The notes: generated by a model from the sequence alone, not told the origin. A stretch of 64,000 nt of DNA from an uncultured Chloroflexales bacterium (GCA_937918935.1 CAKZSI010000004.1:23249-87248), one strand, 5' to 3'; counted from the first letter of the stretch, positions 15,941 through 25,679 are shown. Made by a program: numbers and translations.

Positions 15941-17212
15941 TCAGCCCGCCGGGGGGCCGGCTACCGCCAGCACGTACCGCTCGGTGGACAGGTAGCGCCG
16001 GGCGACGTCAACGATCTGGTCGGCAGTGATGGCACCAATGATCACCGGGTAGCGTTCGATAAAATCGATCCCCAGCCCGAAGCGCTCGATCGCCAGCAGC
16101 GCGGCGGCAATGCCATCGTTGGTTTCCAGGCTCAACACCAGGCTGCCGGTGAGATAGTCGCGCGCGTCGGCGACCTCCTGGGGGAGGGGGCCTTGCTCAA
16201 CGAAGTTGGCCACTTCGTGTACCAGCGCCTCAATGGCCCGTTCCACATTGGCCGGGTTGACCCCCGCCACCGCCGACCAGGGGCCGGCGCCCACGTCGGC
16301 GTCGAGGTTGCTGTAGCAGTAGTAGGCCATCCCCTGCTCCTCGCGCACATTCTCGCCGAGTCGCCCCCCGATGCCCAGGCGCCCGAGGATCATGTTGGCC
16401 ATCATGGCCGGGTAGTAGTCCGGGTCGGTCCGGCGCAGGCCGTGCACGGCCCAGACGATGTCGGACTGGATCTTGCCGCTCATGGGCACGTCGCGGCGGA
16501 GGATGGCCTCCAGCGGAGGCGCTGGCGGGAGATCCAGGGTAGGTGGCGCACCCGCGGGCGGCCAGGCGCCCAGGGAGGACTCCAGGAGGGCAATGACCGC
16601 CTCTGGCTCAACGTCGCCCACGATCGCCACGGTAGTGGCGGCGGGATGGTAACGCTGGTGGAAGCGCACGAGATCCTCGCGCGTCAGGGCCTGCACCGTC
16701 TCGATGGCGCCGCTGGTAAGGCGACTGTAGGGATGTTCGGGGGGGTAGAGCAAAGCCCGCGCGGCGCGCCAGGCCTGCGTGCCGGTCTCCTGTTCGCTCT
16801 CGCGCAGGCTGGTGAGAAACTGGCCGCGCAGCTTCTCAACTTCGTGGGGAGGAAAGGCTGGCCGGGCCAGCATGTCGGCAAGAACGGCAAGGATGAGCGG
16901 CAGATCTTCTACCAGGGCCTTGCCGGCAAAGCCGCTGGTGTGCAAGCCGCCAGCGGCATTGACGCTGCAACCGCGCTCCTCCGTCTCAGCGACGATCTGC
17001 TGAAAGGTGCGTTCGCCGGCCCCGCGGATCAGGGCCGCGCCGGTAAACACGGCCAGCCCATTCTGCGCCGCTGTCTCGTGCACCGCGCCCACCCGCACCT
17101 CGCCGCGCACGCTCACCGTCGGCGCGCTCGGATTACGCTGGATCAGGGCCACCAGGCCGTTTGAGGCGACATAGCGCGTCGCCCCGGCAATGCCACGCGC
17201 TTCAGGCGCCAT
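15941..17212 (-). CDS. M16-family peptidase-like protein, non-catalytic subunit
   Basis: About 423 residues with the two-lobe M16 architecture (DLVRFHQRYHPAATTVAIVG is the typical linker to lobe two). The zinc-binding HxxEH is absent: the equivalent place reads AVFTGAALIRGAGERTF. It should therefore be the structural partner of the catalytic subunit encoded just upstream. The ATG at 17212 lies inside the end of that gene (11-base overlap), preceded by GCAGGAG, which implies coupled synthesis of a heterodimer. The frame is open further upstream, but that portion overlaps the partner's coding sequence. Confidence 0.85.
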   Translation of the reverse strand: MAPEARGIAGATRYVASNGLVALIQRNPSAPTVSVRGEVRVGAVHETAAQNGLAVFTGAALIRGAGERTFQQIVAETEERGCSVNAAGGLHTSGFAGKALVEDLPLILAVLADMLARPAFPPHEVEKLRGQFLTSLRESEQETGTQAWRAARALLYPPEHPYSRLTSGAIETVQALTREDLVRFHQRYHPAATTVAIVGDVEPEAVIALLESSLGAWPPAGAPPTLDLPPAPPLEAILRRDVPMSGKIQSDIVWAVHGLRRTDPDYYPAMMANMILGRLGIGGRLGENVREEQGMAYYCYSNLDADVGAGPWSAVAGVNPANVERAIEALVHEVANFVEQGPLPQEVADARDYLTGSLVLSLETNDGIAAALLAIERFGLGIDFIERYPVIIGAITADQIVDVARRYLSTERYVLAVAGPPAG

Positions 17213-18497
17213 CCTCCTGCTCCTCCGTTGGAATAAAGTGGCCCACCACCCGGCGCCGTTCGGTGAGATAGGTCCGGGCGACCCGCCGGACATCCTCGGG
17301 GGTCACCGCGGCCAGTTCCTCCGGCAACGTCTCGACACGCCCGAAGCTGTCGAGCACCTCCCACATGCCGATCTGCAGGGCCTGGTCGGTCACGCTCTCG
17401 TTGTTGTAGGCGATCTGCGCGCGCACCTGTTTGAGCACCCTGGCCAGTTCCTCGGGTGTGACGCCGCCCTGCTGGATTTTCTCGATCTCTGTCAGCAGAG
17501 CCGCCTCGACAGCCGCGGCGTCGCGGCCCTCGCGCACGGTGGCGCTCAGTTCAAAGAGAAAGGGGTCGCGGGTGGGGGCGTAGGAGCTCCAGGCCGCCGC
17601 GGCCAGTTCGGTTTCCACCAGCGCCTTGTAGATCCGCGCGCTGCGGTTGGTCTGCGCGCCGCCACCCATGAAACTGAGGGGCCGCGCGCCGCTGAGCACC
17701 GCGTCGAGCACCGCCAGCGGCGCGAAGTCCGGGCTGCGGCAATCGGGGGCCAGGTAGGCGATCTGCACATACTGGGCCGGCCCGGGCCTGCGAATGGTCA
17801 CCCGGCGCTCGCCCTGCGGCTCCGGCTCTACCGCGCGCACCGCGGGCAGGGCGGGGCCACGCGGCAGGGGGCCAAAGTACTGCTCCACCTGCCGCAGGAG
17901 CGTGTCGGTGTCGAAGTCGCCCACCAGCACCAGCACGGCGTTGTTCGGGGTGTAGAAGGTGTGGTAGTAGGTATACAACTCATCACGGGTCATCGCCAGC
18001 AGGTCGCTCTTGTAACCAATGACCGGGTGGTGGTAGGGATGCACGGTAAAGGCCATGGCCTTTACGGCCTCGTCGAGCCAGGTTTCGGGGTAATTGGCGT
18101 AGCCCTCAAGCTCAGAGATGATAACCGTTCGCTCGCTCTCCACCTCGGACGGGTCAAAGAGGGCGTTGACCATGCGGTCGCTTTCAATCCGCAGCCCCAG
18201 TTCGATGCGATCGGCGGGCAGGGTCTCGTAGTAGGCGGTATAGTCAATCCAGGTGAAGCCATTGAAAACGCCGCCATTGCGAGCGATCAGTCGGTCCAGT
18301 TCGCCGCGCGGCATGCTGGGGGTGCCTTTGAAGAGCATATGTTCGACCCAGTGGCTGATGCCGGTCTCGCCGCCGGGTTCGTTGCGGCTGCCCACGCGAT
18401 ACCAGATCCAGCTCGTGGCGACGGGGGCGCTGTGCACCTCCCTGGTGAGCACCAGCAGGCCGTTGGCAAGGGTATGGGCATGGATGGGTGTTGACAT
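17202..18497 (-). CDS. M16-family zinc peptidase, catalytic subunit
   Basis: 431 residues. The inverted zinc motif HWVEH is at residues 49-53, followed by the downstream glutamate in SERTVIISELEGY (about residue 130) that completes the site. The characteristic M16 sequence YHTFYTPNNAVLVLVGDFD leads into the second lobe. These enzymes degrade or process peptides inside a closed chamber formed by two lobes. No signal peptide, so probably cytoplasmic. AGGATCGCCC precedes the ATG. It is first in an operon with its inactive partner. Confidence 0.9.
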   Translation of the reverse strand: MSTPIHAHTLANGLLVLTREVHSAPVATSWIWYRVGSRNEPGGETGISHWVEHMLFKGTPSMPRGELDRLIARNGGVFNGFTWIDYTAYYETLPADRIELGLRIESDRMVNALFDPSEVESERTVIISELEGYANYPETWLDEAVKAMAFTVHPYHHPVIGYKSDLLAMTRDELYTYYHTFYTPNNAVLVLVGDFDTDTLLRQVEQYFGPLPRGPALPAVRAVEPEPQGERRVTIRRPGPAQYVQIAYLAPDCRSPDFAPLAVLDAVLSGARPLSFMGGGAQTNRSARIYKALVETELAAAAWSSYAPTRDPFLFELSATVREGRDAAAVEAALLTEIEKIQQGGVTPEELARVLKQVRAQIAYNNESVTDQALQIGMWEVLDSFGRVETLPEELAAVTPEDVRRVARTYLTERRRVVGHFIPTEEQEDGA

Positions 18498-18519
18498 GGG
18501 CGATCCTGAGTGTTCAAGT

Positions 18520-18584
18520 CCTCACCCTCCCCCAACCCCCCTCTGCACCTGCGGTGGAGCGGGAGGGGGTTGGGGAGGATGAGG
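18520..18584. repeat. Long imperfect inverted repeat (family 3)
   Basis: CCTCACCCTCCCCCAACCCC pairs with GGGGGTTGGGGAGGATGAGG around a 20-base loop. Similar CCTCACCC...GGGGGAG hairpins occur at 7388-7445 and 60482-60530. It sits between the start of the M16 operon and the hydrolase stop. Confidence 0.65.
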
Positions 18585-18666
18585 AACGGCGACCCATTGC
18601 CGCCTGGTGGAGGGCGGAACACGTAACTCCCCCACGCCCTGACCCGTTGGCGCGGGTGTATCCTCA

Positions 18667-19626
18667 TCAGCGAGTATGCACCACCCCCGAAGCCGCCCGC
18701 GCCACCGGGGCGCCAAGGCGCTGCCGGGCGAAACAGCGCACGAAGCGCACCACGGCGCGGGGGCGCTCGTACTGCGGCAGGTGACCGCAGCGCCGGAGCA
18801 CCAGCACATCGGCCCCCGGCAGATTGTCGCGGAAGAACTCGAACGAGCCGTCGGGCAGAAAGCGATCACGGTCGCCCCAGATGAGACCGACCGGCAGGCT
18901 GATCTGGCGCAACTCCTCAGCAGTGAAAAACTCGTCCTCGCTGGCCACGGCCACGAACTGCTGCACCGGGTCGCGCAGGAAGAGCGACTGAAAGGCGCGC
19001 TGGGCGAAGTAGAGCGGCAGCGGCACACGCCCGTACATCTGGCGGTAGATGCGCCGGACGGCGCGCAAATCGGGCGCGGTCACCACCTCAACAAAGGGTT
19101 GCCAGGAGGCGCGCCCATTGAGCAGCGCACCGCCGGGGTCGAGCAACAGCAGGCCCCGCACCAGCTCAGCGTGCAGTTGCGCGAGACGCAGGGAGATCCA
19201 GCCGCCCATCGAGTTGCCCACCAGTAAAGCCGGACGCCCGAGCACCTCGCGCAGCAGCGCAGCCAGCACCTGGGTGTGCTCGGCAATCGTGGTGTAGCGC
19301 CGGCCCGGCGGGAAGCCGCTCAGCCCGAACCCCGGCAGGTCGAGTGCATAGACCGGACCGATGCGGGCCATGCCGCGCATCGTGAAGGCCCAGGTCAGCG
19401 CGCTGTCGGCGATGCCGTGGACGAGCACCACGGGCAACTCCGGATCGCTGCCCCGGCGCCCCGGAACGTGGTACCAGTGGGTTCTGATGCCCGCGAGGCG
19501 GCGCTCTACGCTCACCGCGCCGGACCGCAGCAGCATCTTGCGCCGTAACCCCAGGACCAGGGGGATCAGCACCGGCGAGAACGGCCCGCCCAGGTCGAGT
19601 TGGCGTCGAAGAACCTGTTCGCTCAT
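18667..19626 (-). CDS. Alpha/beta-hydrolase fold protein
   Basis: About 319 residues. The nucleophile elbow is GNSMGG (serine in LLVGNSMGGWISLRLAQ), the oxyanion region is VVLVHGIADS, the acid lies in LIWGDRDRFLPDGS and the catalytic His in LRRCGHLPQYERP. Related proteins act on esters, epoxides or ring-cleavage products; the substrate is unknown here. I chose the ATG at 19626, with GAGGGATCA just before it, over a more upstream ATG. Probably cytoplasmic and monocistronic. Confidence 0.85.
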   Translation of the reverse strand: MSEQVLRRQLDLGGPFSPVLIPLVLGLRRKMLLRSGAVSVERRLAGIRTHWYHVPGRRGSDPELPVVLVHGIADSALTWAFTMRGMARIGPVYALDLPGFGLSGFPPGRRYTTIAEHTQVLAALLREVLGRPALLVGNSMGGWISLRLAQLHAELVRGLLLLDPGGALLNGRASWQPFVEVVTAPDLRAVRRIYRQMYGRVPLPLYFAQRAFQSLFLRDPVQQFVAVASEDEFFTAEELRQISLPVGLIWGDRDRFLPDGSFEFFRDNLPGADVLVLRRCGHLPQYERPRAVVRFVRCFARQRLGAPVARAASGVVHTR

Positions 19627-19669
19627 TGATCCCTCGTTTTCCTTCCAGGCTTCGTCGCCGGGTTGCGCT

Positions 19670-19712
19670 GGCAAGGCCGAAGCATGGACATAGCCAGTGC
19701 TTCGGCCTTACC
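19670..19712. repeat. 15-bp inverted repeat upstream of the hydrolase
   Basis: GGCAAGGCCGAAGCA and TGCTTCGGCCTTACC pair with one mismatch around a 13-base loop, 45-85 bases before the hydrolase start. Could be regulatory, or a terminator-like remnant for galK transcripts. Confidence 0.5.
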
Positions 19713-19755
19713 GGGGGAGAGCCAACCCACGCGATGGACCCGGACGGAGAGCGTG

Positions 19756-19860
19756 AGCCCTCCCGGACCCACCCCGCGCGGTTGGGCCGTGCCCCACCGG
19801 TCCACGTATTTCTGCCCTCCCGGACCCTCCCCTGCGAGGGCTACGTCTTCCCGGACCGCC
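19756..19860. repeat. Family 1 repeat, two module A copies
   Basis: GCCCTCCCGGACCCACCCCG and TGCCCTCCCGGACCCTCCCC occur in tandem between galK and the hydrolase gene; no clear module B remains. Confidence 0.55.
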
Positions 19861-19889
19861 ACTGGCGGCTGCGTCGCGCCACATCTTCC

Positions 19890-21053
19890 TCAAAACACGG
19901 CCACCCGGCTCACGCCTTCGGAGGGAGTGCAGACCAGCACCTGGGCCTCGCGCCCCAGCCGCTCACGGTAGCCGGCGACCAGATCGGCGGCGAAGCGATC
20001 GACGGCCCCCTCCTCCACCAGGCTGACCGTGCTGCCGCCAAACCCGCCGCCGGTGAGGCGCGAGCCGTAGCAACCAGGCAGGCGCCGGGCGATCTCCACC
20101 AGCGTGTCAAGCTCGGGGATGCTCACCTCGTAATCGTCGCGCAGGCTGGCGTGCGAAGCGTCCATCAGCGCCCCGAAGTGCGCCAGATCGCCGCGCTCAA
20201 GGGCCGCGGCGGCCGCCAGGGTGCGCTCAATCTCGCTCACCACGTGGCGGGCGCGCCGGTGGACCACCGGCGGCAACAGATCGGCATTGGCCTCGAGTTG
20301 CGCGGAGGTCACGTCGCGCAGGGCGGAGATCCGCGGCAGACGGGCGCGCAGCAGTTGCACCGCCTGTTCGCAAGCGGCGCGGCGTTCATTATACTCCGAA
20401 GCCACCAGACTGTGACGCACGCCGCTATCGCACACCACTACCCGCGCCCGCAGCGGGATGGGGATGGGCCGGTAGCTCAGGTCGCGGCAATCGAGAAGCA
20501 GGGCGTGCCCGGCACGACCCAGGGCAGCCATGAACTGATCCATGATCCCGCACTGCATCCCCACGAAGCTCTGCTCGGCGCCCTGCGCCAGCAGGGCCAG
20601 TTCCTCGCCCAGCAGATCAAGATCGTTGAGCAGTTGCAGCGCGTAGGCCACCGCCACCTCGAGAGCCGCCGATGAGGAGAGACCGGCGCCGAGCGGCACC
20701 TGGCTGTCAATGAGCAGATCGGCGCCGCTCAGGGGCAGATCGCGGGAGCGTATGGCTTTCACCACTCCGCGCACGTAGTTGCTCCAGGGCTGATCAGGGT
20801 TGTGCTCGATCCGGTCGAGGGAGAACCGATCCTCGACGTCGAGCTGGGCGCTGTGGACCCGGATGGTCCGATCCACGCGCGCCCGCGCCGCGACGAAGGT
20901 GGCGCGATCGATCGCGATGGGCAGCACGAAGCCCTCGTTGTAGTCGGTATGCTCGCCGATCAGGTTCACGCGCCCGGGGGCGCGCACGACAAACGCCGGG
21001 GGCGCGCCGAAGCGCGTCGCGAAGGCGTCGTGCAACTGGCGCAGGTTGAGCAT
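19890..21053 (-). CDS. galK: Galactokinase
   Basis: 387 residues, normal for GalK. It phosphorylates galactose at C1 using ATP (Leloir pathway). The galactokinase signature is [20 protein letters not shown]; the GHMP ATP-binding loop is [24 protein letters not shown] is followed by LLLDCRDL; and the C-terminal GHMP motif is [14 protein letters not shown]. No galT or galE lies beside it. The frame is open to 21383 through repeat DNA; I chose the ATG at 21053 because the family N-terminus starts there and a TGGTACACT -10 lies 50 bases upstream. Confidence 0.95.
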   Translation of the reverse strand: MLNLRQLHDAFATRFGAPPAFVVRAPGRVNLIGEHTDYNEGFVLPIAIDRATFVAARARVDRTIRVHSAQLDVEDRFSLDRIEHNPDQPWSNYVRGVVKAIRSRDLPLSGADLLIDSQVPLGAGLSSSAALEVAVAYALQLLNDLDLLGEELALLAQGAEQSFVGMQCGIMDQFMAALGRAGHALLLDCRDLSYRPIPIPLRARVVVCDSGVRHSLVASEYNERRAACEQAVQLLRARLPRISALRDVTSAQLEANADLLPPVVHRRARHVVSEIERTLAAAAALERGDLAHFGALMDASHASLRDDYEVSIPELDTLVEIARRLPGCYGSRLTGGGFGGSTVSLVEEGAVDRFAADLVAGYRERLGREAQVLVCTPSEGVSRVAVF

Positions 21054-21102
21054 TGCCGAACTCCACCGGGATAGCGGGCAAGATGCGAAGAAAAGCAGGG
21101 TA

Positions 21103-21111
21103 AGTGTACCA
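21103..21111 (-). promoter_or_regulatory. Extended -10 promoter for galK
   Basis: The minus strand reads TGGTACACT, about 50 bases before the galK ATG. No clear -35. Confidence 0.45.
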
Positions 21112-21118
21112 CACTCCG

Positions 21119-21236
21119 TGGCAGGGGGGATGGGGAAAGCCAATCGCCCCATCACCCCCCAACCGGCGAGGGCAACGCCTGCCAGGACGGCATGAGAACG
21201 GGGAAACCAGATTTCCCCATTCTCCTTCAAACCAGC
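21119..21236. repeat. Family 1 repeat, two module B copies
   Basis: GATGGGGAAAGCCAATCGCC then CCATCACC at 21119-21173, and ACGGGGAAACCAGATTTCCC then CATTCTCC at 21193-21236. They occupy the whole gap between selB and galK. Confidence 0.7.
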
Positions 21237-23098
21237 ACCCTGCCCTCGCCCTCGCGCCGGGTGATTTTGCGTTCGTCGAGGTGTTCGAGGAAGGCCACGG
21301 CATACTTGCGGCTGCTGCCGAAGCGATCGCGCAGCATAGCGACGCTCACACTGCCCTCGGCCGCGACGGTGGCGCGGACCCACGCCAGCAACTCGGCATA
21401 GGTCTCCGGCAGCAGAAAGACATCGGGAGCCAGGCGCACCACGAGACCCTGTTCGAGGGTCCAGGCCAGCAGTTCCTCATCGAGGGCGGGGGCCGGCGGC
21501 CCGTAAGGAGCCTGGCGCATCGCCGCCAGGGCCGCCTCGATCGCCGCCCATTGCTCAGACAAAGGCCGCGGATCGTGACCCGCCAGCCAGACGCGCGACT
21601 CATCCAGCGCCACGAGGCCGCGTCGCGCAGCTTCGTCGAGCACCGCGCCCAGCGCCCGCGCCGGGAGGCGCAGCTTCTGGCGCGCTTCTTCGCGCGGCAT
21701 GCCGCGCCGCAGGGGGTAGCGGCCGTGGTAGGCGCGCAACGCCGGGAGCAGCCGCGCCTCCAGGCGCGCCCAACCCGCGACCGAAACCAGCCAGCCATCG
21801 TCGGCCACGTCCGGCTGGTCCGGCGGCGCGCCGAGCAAGAGCACCCGCCCCGCGGCCATCAGGGGAGCGAGGGAGCGCCAGTCGAGCAGCCCGGTCTCGG
21901 CACGCACCTCGGCCCAGGAAAGCGGCGGGCCATCTCCCAGGGCCTGGAGCAGCAACTCCTGGGGATCGCCCCGCAGGCGCGCCTCCAGACCGGCGATCAC
22001 CTCGGGGCGGAAGCGCCGGTGCCGGGGCGGGTGCGGATCAACCACGACGCCGCCAGCCACGGTGCGGCTGGGCGAGGCCACGCGCAGGATGCCACGGTCG
22101 CCGCGCATCGCCGCCACGGGGCGCTCCAGGCGCAGTTGGGCCCAGCCGCTGCTCCCGGGGGCCAGCACCTCGGCGTCGAGCAGCGTCAGGCGACAACGCA
22201 CCTCGGCCGCGCCGATGAACAGGTCCAGCGCGGTGTTCTGTTCGAGCGGCCCCGGGGCATCGCCCAGCACCCGCAGATGCATGTCGAGCAAGCTGGTTGG
22301 GCGCAGGGCGCCGGGCAGCGCCAGCACATCGCCGCGGGCCACCTCGGTATGGTGCACCCCGGCCAGGTTCACTGCCACCCGCGTGCCCGGCAGCGCCGTC
22401 TCGCAACGCTGTTTGTGGGTCTGCAAGCCTCGCACACGGGCGACGCGCCCCGCAGGCAGGACCACCACCTCCTGGCCGACCCGCAGCGGCCCATCGAGCA
22501 AGGTGCCGGTCACCACCGTACCGAAACCGCCGATGGTAAAGGCCCGATCCACCGGCAGGCGCGGTGCGCCGATCGCGGCCGCGCGCGAAGGGGTGGCGTC
22601 GAGCACCCGGTCAAGCACGGCCACCAGCGTATCAAGGCCCTGCTCGGTGCGCGCCGAGACGGCGACGATCGGCGCATTTTCCAGGCTGGTGTCCTTCAGA
22701 CAGGCGCGCACCTCCTCCTCCACCAGTGCAAGCCACTCCGCGTCCACCAGGTCGATCCTGGTCAGCACGACCACCCCGTGACGCACCTCAAGCAGATCAA
22801 GAATGGCCAGGTGCTCGACGGTTTGCGGCATCACCGACTCATCGGCGGCGATGACCAGCAACGCCGCATCGAGACCGCCCACGCCCGCCAGCATGTTCTT
22901 GATGAAGCGCTCATGACCGGGCACATCGATCAGGCTGACGTTGCGCCCCGAGGGCAATGTCAGCCAGGCAAAGCCGAGGTCGATAGTCATCTCCCGGCGT
23001 TGCTCCTCCTCCCAGCGATCGGGGTCAATCCCGGTCAACGCCTTGACCAGGGTTGACTTCCCGTGGTCTACGTGGCCAGCCGTGCCAACAACGTACAT
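21227..23098 (-). CDS. selB: Selenocysteine-specific translation elongation factor
   Basis: 623 residues. The GTPase domain shows [19 protein letters not shown] (P-loop), TIDLGFAWL (switch I), [12 protein letters not shown] (switch II) and TRID in place of NKxD. Beta-barrel domains follow, with [14 protein letters not shown] typical of SelB. The C-terminal third is a string of winged helices ending in [19 protein letters not shown], the part that in SelB binds the SECIS element on mRNA. This implies selenoprotein synthesis, but no selA, selD, tRNA-Sec or selenoprotein was recognised here. ATG start; divergent from rph. Confidence 0.9.
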   Translation of the reverse strand: MYVVGTAGHVDHGKSTLVKALTGIDPDRWEEEQRREMTIDLGFAWLTLPSGRNVSLIDVPGHERFIKNMLAGVGGLDAALLVIAADESVMPQTVEHLAILDLLEVRHGVVVLTRIDLVDAEWLALVEEEVRACLKDTSLENAPIVAVSARTEQGLDTLVAVLDRVLDATPSRAAAIGAPRLPVDRAFTIGGFGTVVTGTLLDGPLRVGQEVVVLPAGRVARVRGLQTHKQRCETALPGTRVAVNLAGVHHTEVARGDVLALPGALRPTSLLDMHLRVLGDAPGPLEQNTALDLFIGAAEVRCRLTLLDAEVLAPGSSGWAQLRLERPVAAMRGDRGILRVASPSRTVAGGVVVDPHPPRHRRFRPEVIAGLEARLRGDPQELLLQALGDGPPLSWAEVRAETGLLDWRSLAPLMAAGRVLLLGAPPDQPDVADDGWLVSVAGWARLEARLLPALRAYHGRYPLRRGMPREEARQKLRLPARALGAVLDEAARRGLVALDESRVWLAGHDPRPLSEQWAAIEAALAAMRQAPYGPPAPALDEELLAWTLEQGLVVRLAPDVFLLPETYAELLAWVRATVAAEGSVSVAMLRDRFGSSRKYAVAFLEHLDERKITRREGEGRVLV

Positions 23099-23119
23099 AC
23101 GCGCCTCATCGCAGACAGG

Positions 23120-23237
23120 ACATCGGGGAAACCCGGTTTCCCCGGGCCCCTGCCCATAGGAGAGCGGCGGCTCCGCCGCAGGTTAGATGGGGGCAGGGAA
23201 ACCAGGTTTCCCCGCCCCCCTGCCCGAAGGGGCGGTT
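23120..23237. repeat. Family 1 repeat cluster between selB and rph
   Basis: Two module B palindromes, CGGGGAAACCCGGTTTCCCC (about 23124-23145) and AGGGAAACCAGGTTTCCCCG (about 23194-23214), each followed by a CCCCTGCCC hairpin half; the second continues as CCCCTGCCCGAAGGGGCGG. Confidence 0.75.
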
Positions 23238-23242
23238 TGCCC

Positions 23243-23272
23243 GTTGGCGGCTCGTTTGGAGACGCCGCCAAC
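23243..23272. repeat. 9-bp inverted repeat
   Basis: GTTGGCGGC and GCCGCCAAC surround a 12-base loop, just before a terminator-like hairpin. Part of the ordered row of hairpins between the divergent genes. Confidence 0.6.
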
Positions 23273-23275
23273 CCG

Positions 23276-23301
23276 CGCCCCTGCCCGGAGGGGCGGTTTT
23301 T
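23276..23301 (+). terminator. Intrinsic terminator-like hairpin upstream of rph
   Basis: CGCCCCT-GCCCGG-AGGGGCG stem-loop followed by GTTTTT. On the plus strand it would stop any transcript entering from the left, just before the rph promoter. No plus-strand gene ends here, so it may act as an insulator between divergent genes. Confidence 0.5.
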
Positions 23302-23316
23302 CATCGCCTCTACACC

Positions 23317-23346
23317 TTGTCCGAAGTGAAAAGCCCATGCTATGAT
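23317..23346 (+). promoter_or_regulatory. Promoter for rph
   Basis: TTGTCC (23317-23322), an 18-bp spacer and TATGAT (23341-23346) with a TGC extension, about 27 bases before the rph ATG. Confidence 0.6.
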
Positions 23347-23372
23347 ACAGCCACACGGGCCAGGAGCAAGCC

Positions 23373-24086
23373 ATGATACGCCAGGATGGGCGCCGGCCGG
23401 ACCAGTTGCGTCCCGTAGAAATTATCCCCAACGCGGCCCCCTATGCCGAAGGATCGGCGCTGATCATCTGCGGCGACACCCGGGTCCTGTGCGCCGCCAG
23501 CGTCGAAGAGAGCATCCCGGCGTGGCTGCGGGGGCAGGGGCGCGGCTGGGTGACCGCCGAGTACGCCCTGCTGCCACGCTCCACCCTGACCCGCACGCGA
23601 CGCGAGCGCAGCGGGGCCAGCGGACGCACCCAGGAGATCCAGCGGCTGATCGGGCGCTCCCTGCGTGCTGCCGTGGCGCTGGAGGAACTGGGCGAACGAC
23701 TGATCACCGTTGACTGCGACGTGCTGCAAGCCGACGGGGGCACCCGGACGGCGGCAATTACCGGCGGTTACGTGGCGCTGGCCCTGGCTTGCAGGCGCCT
23801 GGTTGCTGGGGGCCTCCTGGCCCGCTCGCCGCTGATCCGCGCCATCGCCGCCGTGAGCGTGGGCAGCGTCGGCGGCGACCTGCTCCTCGATCTAGATTAT
23901 AGCGAGGACAGCCGCGCCGACATGGACTGCAATGTGGTTATGACCGACGGCGGCGAGTTTGTGGAGGTGCAGGGCACCGCCGAGGGAGCGCCGATCCCCC
24001 GGCAGCGCCTCAACGCCCTGGTTGATCTGGCTGCGGAGGGCATCGGCGAACTGCTGGCGATCCAGCGGCGGGTGCTGGGGTCGTAG
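23373..24086 (+). CDS. rph: Ribonuclease PH
   Basis: 237 residues, the usual length. It trims the 3' ends of tRNA precursors using phosphate. Family features: [17 protein letters not shown] at the N-terminus, [19 protein letters not shown], the phosphate/RNA-binding region [12 protein letters not shown] with [17 protein letters not shown], and [20 protein letters not shown]. The catalytic Asp lies in [30 protein letters not shown] precedes the ATG. Its promoter is immediately upstream. Cytoplasmic. Confidence 0.95.
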   Translation: MIRQDGRRPDQLRPVEIIPNAAPYAEGSALIICGDTRVLCAASVEESIPAWLRGQGRGWVTAEYALLPRSTLTRTRRERSGASGRTQEIQRLIGRSLRAAVALEELGERLITVDCDVLQADGGTRTAAITGGYVALALACRRLVAGGLLARSPLIRAIAAVSVGSVGGDLLLDLDYSEDSRADMDCNVVMTDGGEFVEVQGTAEGAPIPRQRLNALVDLAAEGIGELLAIQRRVLGS

Positions 24087-24108
24087 CGCAACCTGGAAGG
24101 TTGCGGGC

Positions 24109-24139
24109 GCACCGGAACAACCGGGGTTCCCCACGTCTC
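24109..24139. repeat. Family 1 repeat, module B (short)
   Basis: ACCGGAACAACCGGGGTTCC then CCACG; a separate small hairpin GCAACCTGGAAGGTTGC precedes it directly after the rph stop. Confidence 0.5.
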
Positions 24140-24165
24140 GCCAATCGGAACCGCAGGAATGAGCG

Positions 24166-25398
24166 ATGAACGAACCGCACAACCGCTCAGAAGCGCTGCG
24201 TCATCTTCAACTCGGCATGGCCCTGGAACGGGCCAACCGGCTCAACGAGGCCGTGGCCCACTACCGCCGGGCCATCGCGGCCGATCCGCTGCAAGCCGAG
24301 GCTCACAATGCCCTTGGCTTCTACTACCAGCGCGCGGGGCTCCTGGCCAAAGCCGTTGAGGAGTTTCGCCTGGTTGCCAGTCTTGAGGGCAGCTTTCTTG
24401 CCTATTTCAACCTCGGCTACGTGCTGGTTGAGCTTGAACGCTACGACGAAGCCCTTGACGCCTTCGAGCACTGCCTCAAACTCGCCCCTGATGACCCGGC
24501 GGCCCACTTCGAACTGGCGCTGATCCATCTCGCGCGCCACGAATATGCCCAAGCGCTGGCCCATCTCGACCTGCCGTTGCAGAGCTACCCGCAGGATTGG
24601 GAGGTGCATAACCTGCACGGCCGCTGCCTGCTTGGCCTGCGCCGCTACGACGAGGCCACCGCCGCCTTCGGGCGTGCCCTGTTGCTGGCCAATTCGCCGG
24701 CCGCGATGGCCGAGGTGGTTGACAACCTCACCAGCGTCGAACGCCACCGCGAATTTCGCAGCCTGGCCAATATCAAGGATCAGTTGTATGCCGAAGACGG
24801 GGTGATCTACCTCGGCTCAACCGGCGACGACGGGTTGCAACTCCGCGAGACTCAGGATTACCACTTCACCTATCCTAACATTGGCACCACCCTGCAACGG
24901 CTGATCGCCCTGGTTGCCAGCACCGACTGGCGCTTCAGCGCCGTCGTCGCCGCCGACGGCCTCGCCCGGCCACTGGCAGGCGCGCTCGCCGAATTGCTCC
25001 AGATTCCGCTCCGCAGCGCCGAAGAACTCAGTGCCGACGACCGGGCCCTGCTCGTCTTCGCCGTGGCACGCGACGTCGAACTGCTCCTGCTCAGCGTCGA
25101 ACGGCTGCCCTGCGCCGTCACCGCCTTCTGCCTGGGTCTCAACTGGAACCGCCACACCAAAGTGTTGCCCGACGTCGTCGGCATTGCCGCCCGCGGCGCC
25201 TGCAGCGTGCCCTGGGAAGCGACGCTACGGCGCCTGCGGGCCGAAGGCGCGCCGCAGCCAGCGATTGCCGCCTGCGTCGCCGAGGCCGCCGCGGCCATCA
25301 TTACCGCCGTGCGCGAAACGCCCCTTGATACCAATCTCCCTCGCCAGATCCGCTACTACACCCGCAACCACCGCCGCGTTAACCTCGGCGGTCGCTGA
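24166..25398 (+). CDS. Tetratricopeptide-repeat protein with unknown C-terminal domain
   Basis: 410 residues. The N-terminal half holds about five TPR units (LQLGMALERANRLNEAVAHY; GFYYQRAGLLAKAVEEFRLV; VLVELERYDEALDAFEHCL; RCLLGLRRYDEATAAFGRAL), which usually form protein-binding solenoids. The C-terminal half (from about 200) is mixed alpha/beta without catalytic residues I recognise. No signal peptide, so probably cytoplasmic. GGAATGAGCG precedes the ATG. It is 79 bases after rph and may be transcribed with it. Confidence 0.75.
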   Translation: MNEPHNRSEALRHLQLGMALERANRLNEAVAHYRRAIAADPLQAEAHNALGFYYQRAGLLAKAVEEFRLVASLEGSFLAYFNLGYVLVELERYDEALDAFEHCLKLAPDDPAAHFELALIHLARHEYAQALAHLDLPLQSYPQDWEVHNLHGRCLLGLRRYDEATAAFGRALLLANSPAAMAEVVDNLTSVERHREFRSLANIKDQLYAEDGVIYLGSTGDDGLQLRETQDYHFTYPNIGTTLQRLIALVASTDWRFSAVVAADGLARPLAGALAELLQIPLRSAEELSADDRALLVFAVARDVELLLLSVERLPCAVTAFCLGLNWNRHTKVLPDVVGIAARGACSVPWEATLRRLRAEGAPQPAIAACVAEAAAAIITAVRETPLDTNLPRQIRYYTRNHRRVNLGGR

Positions 25399-25432
25399 GA
25401 TTGAGGAAACCAGGTTTCCCCGCGCCCCCGGC
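25399..25432. repeat. Family 1 repeat, module B
   Basis: TGAGGAAACCAGGTTTCCCC then GCGCCCCCGG starts at the TPR gene stop. It may form the 3' hairpin of that transcript. Confidence 0.7.
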
Positions 25433-25573
25433 CCGTGGAAGTCTTTCGGCGAACCCGCCCGATAGCAGTTGCCGAATACACGTTTTCGTGTTAGCATGGA
25501 GAGGTCCGGGAGAACTCAGCCCTCCACGATCCGCTGGTTCCGCCTGCAGCGGCAGACGTGTCCCGGGTTGGCT

Positions 25574-25640
25574 GGAACGCGCGCCGCGGGAGAAACGGGA
25601 TTGCGGGGAGGCTATGCCTCTCCGCGCCCCGCCAACGGCG
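25574..25640. repeat. Family 2 repeat (partial copy)
   Basis: CGCGCGCCGCGGGAGAAACG, then TTGCGGGGAGGC and GCCTCTCCGCGCCCC. The block order matches the copies at 14575 and 50119, with weaker identity. Confidence 0.45.
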
Positions 25641-25679
25641 CCTCAGGTGTGAAGCATGATTAGCAAGCAAGGGTCACAG

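Noticed and set aside
21104..23056. 650-codon plus-strand frame
   Set aside because: Antisense to selB and starts in repeat DNA.
25401..25652. 83-codon plus-strand frame
   Set aside because: Starts inside a module B palindrome and consists of repeat-derived low-complexity sequence.
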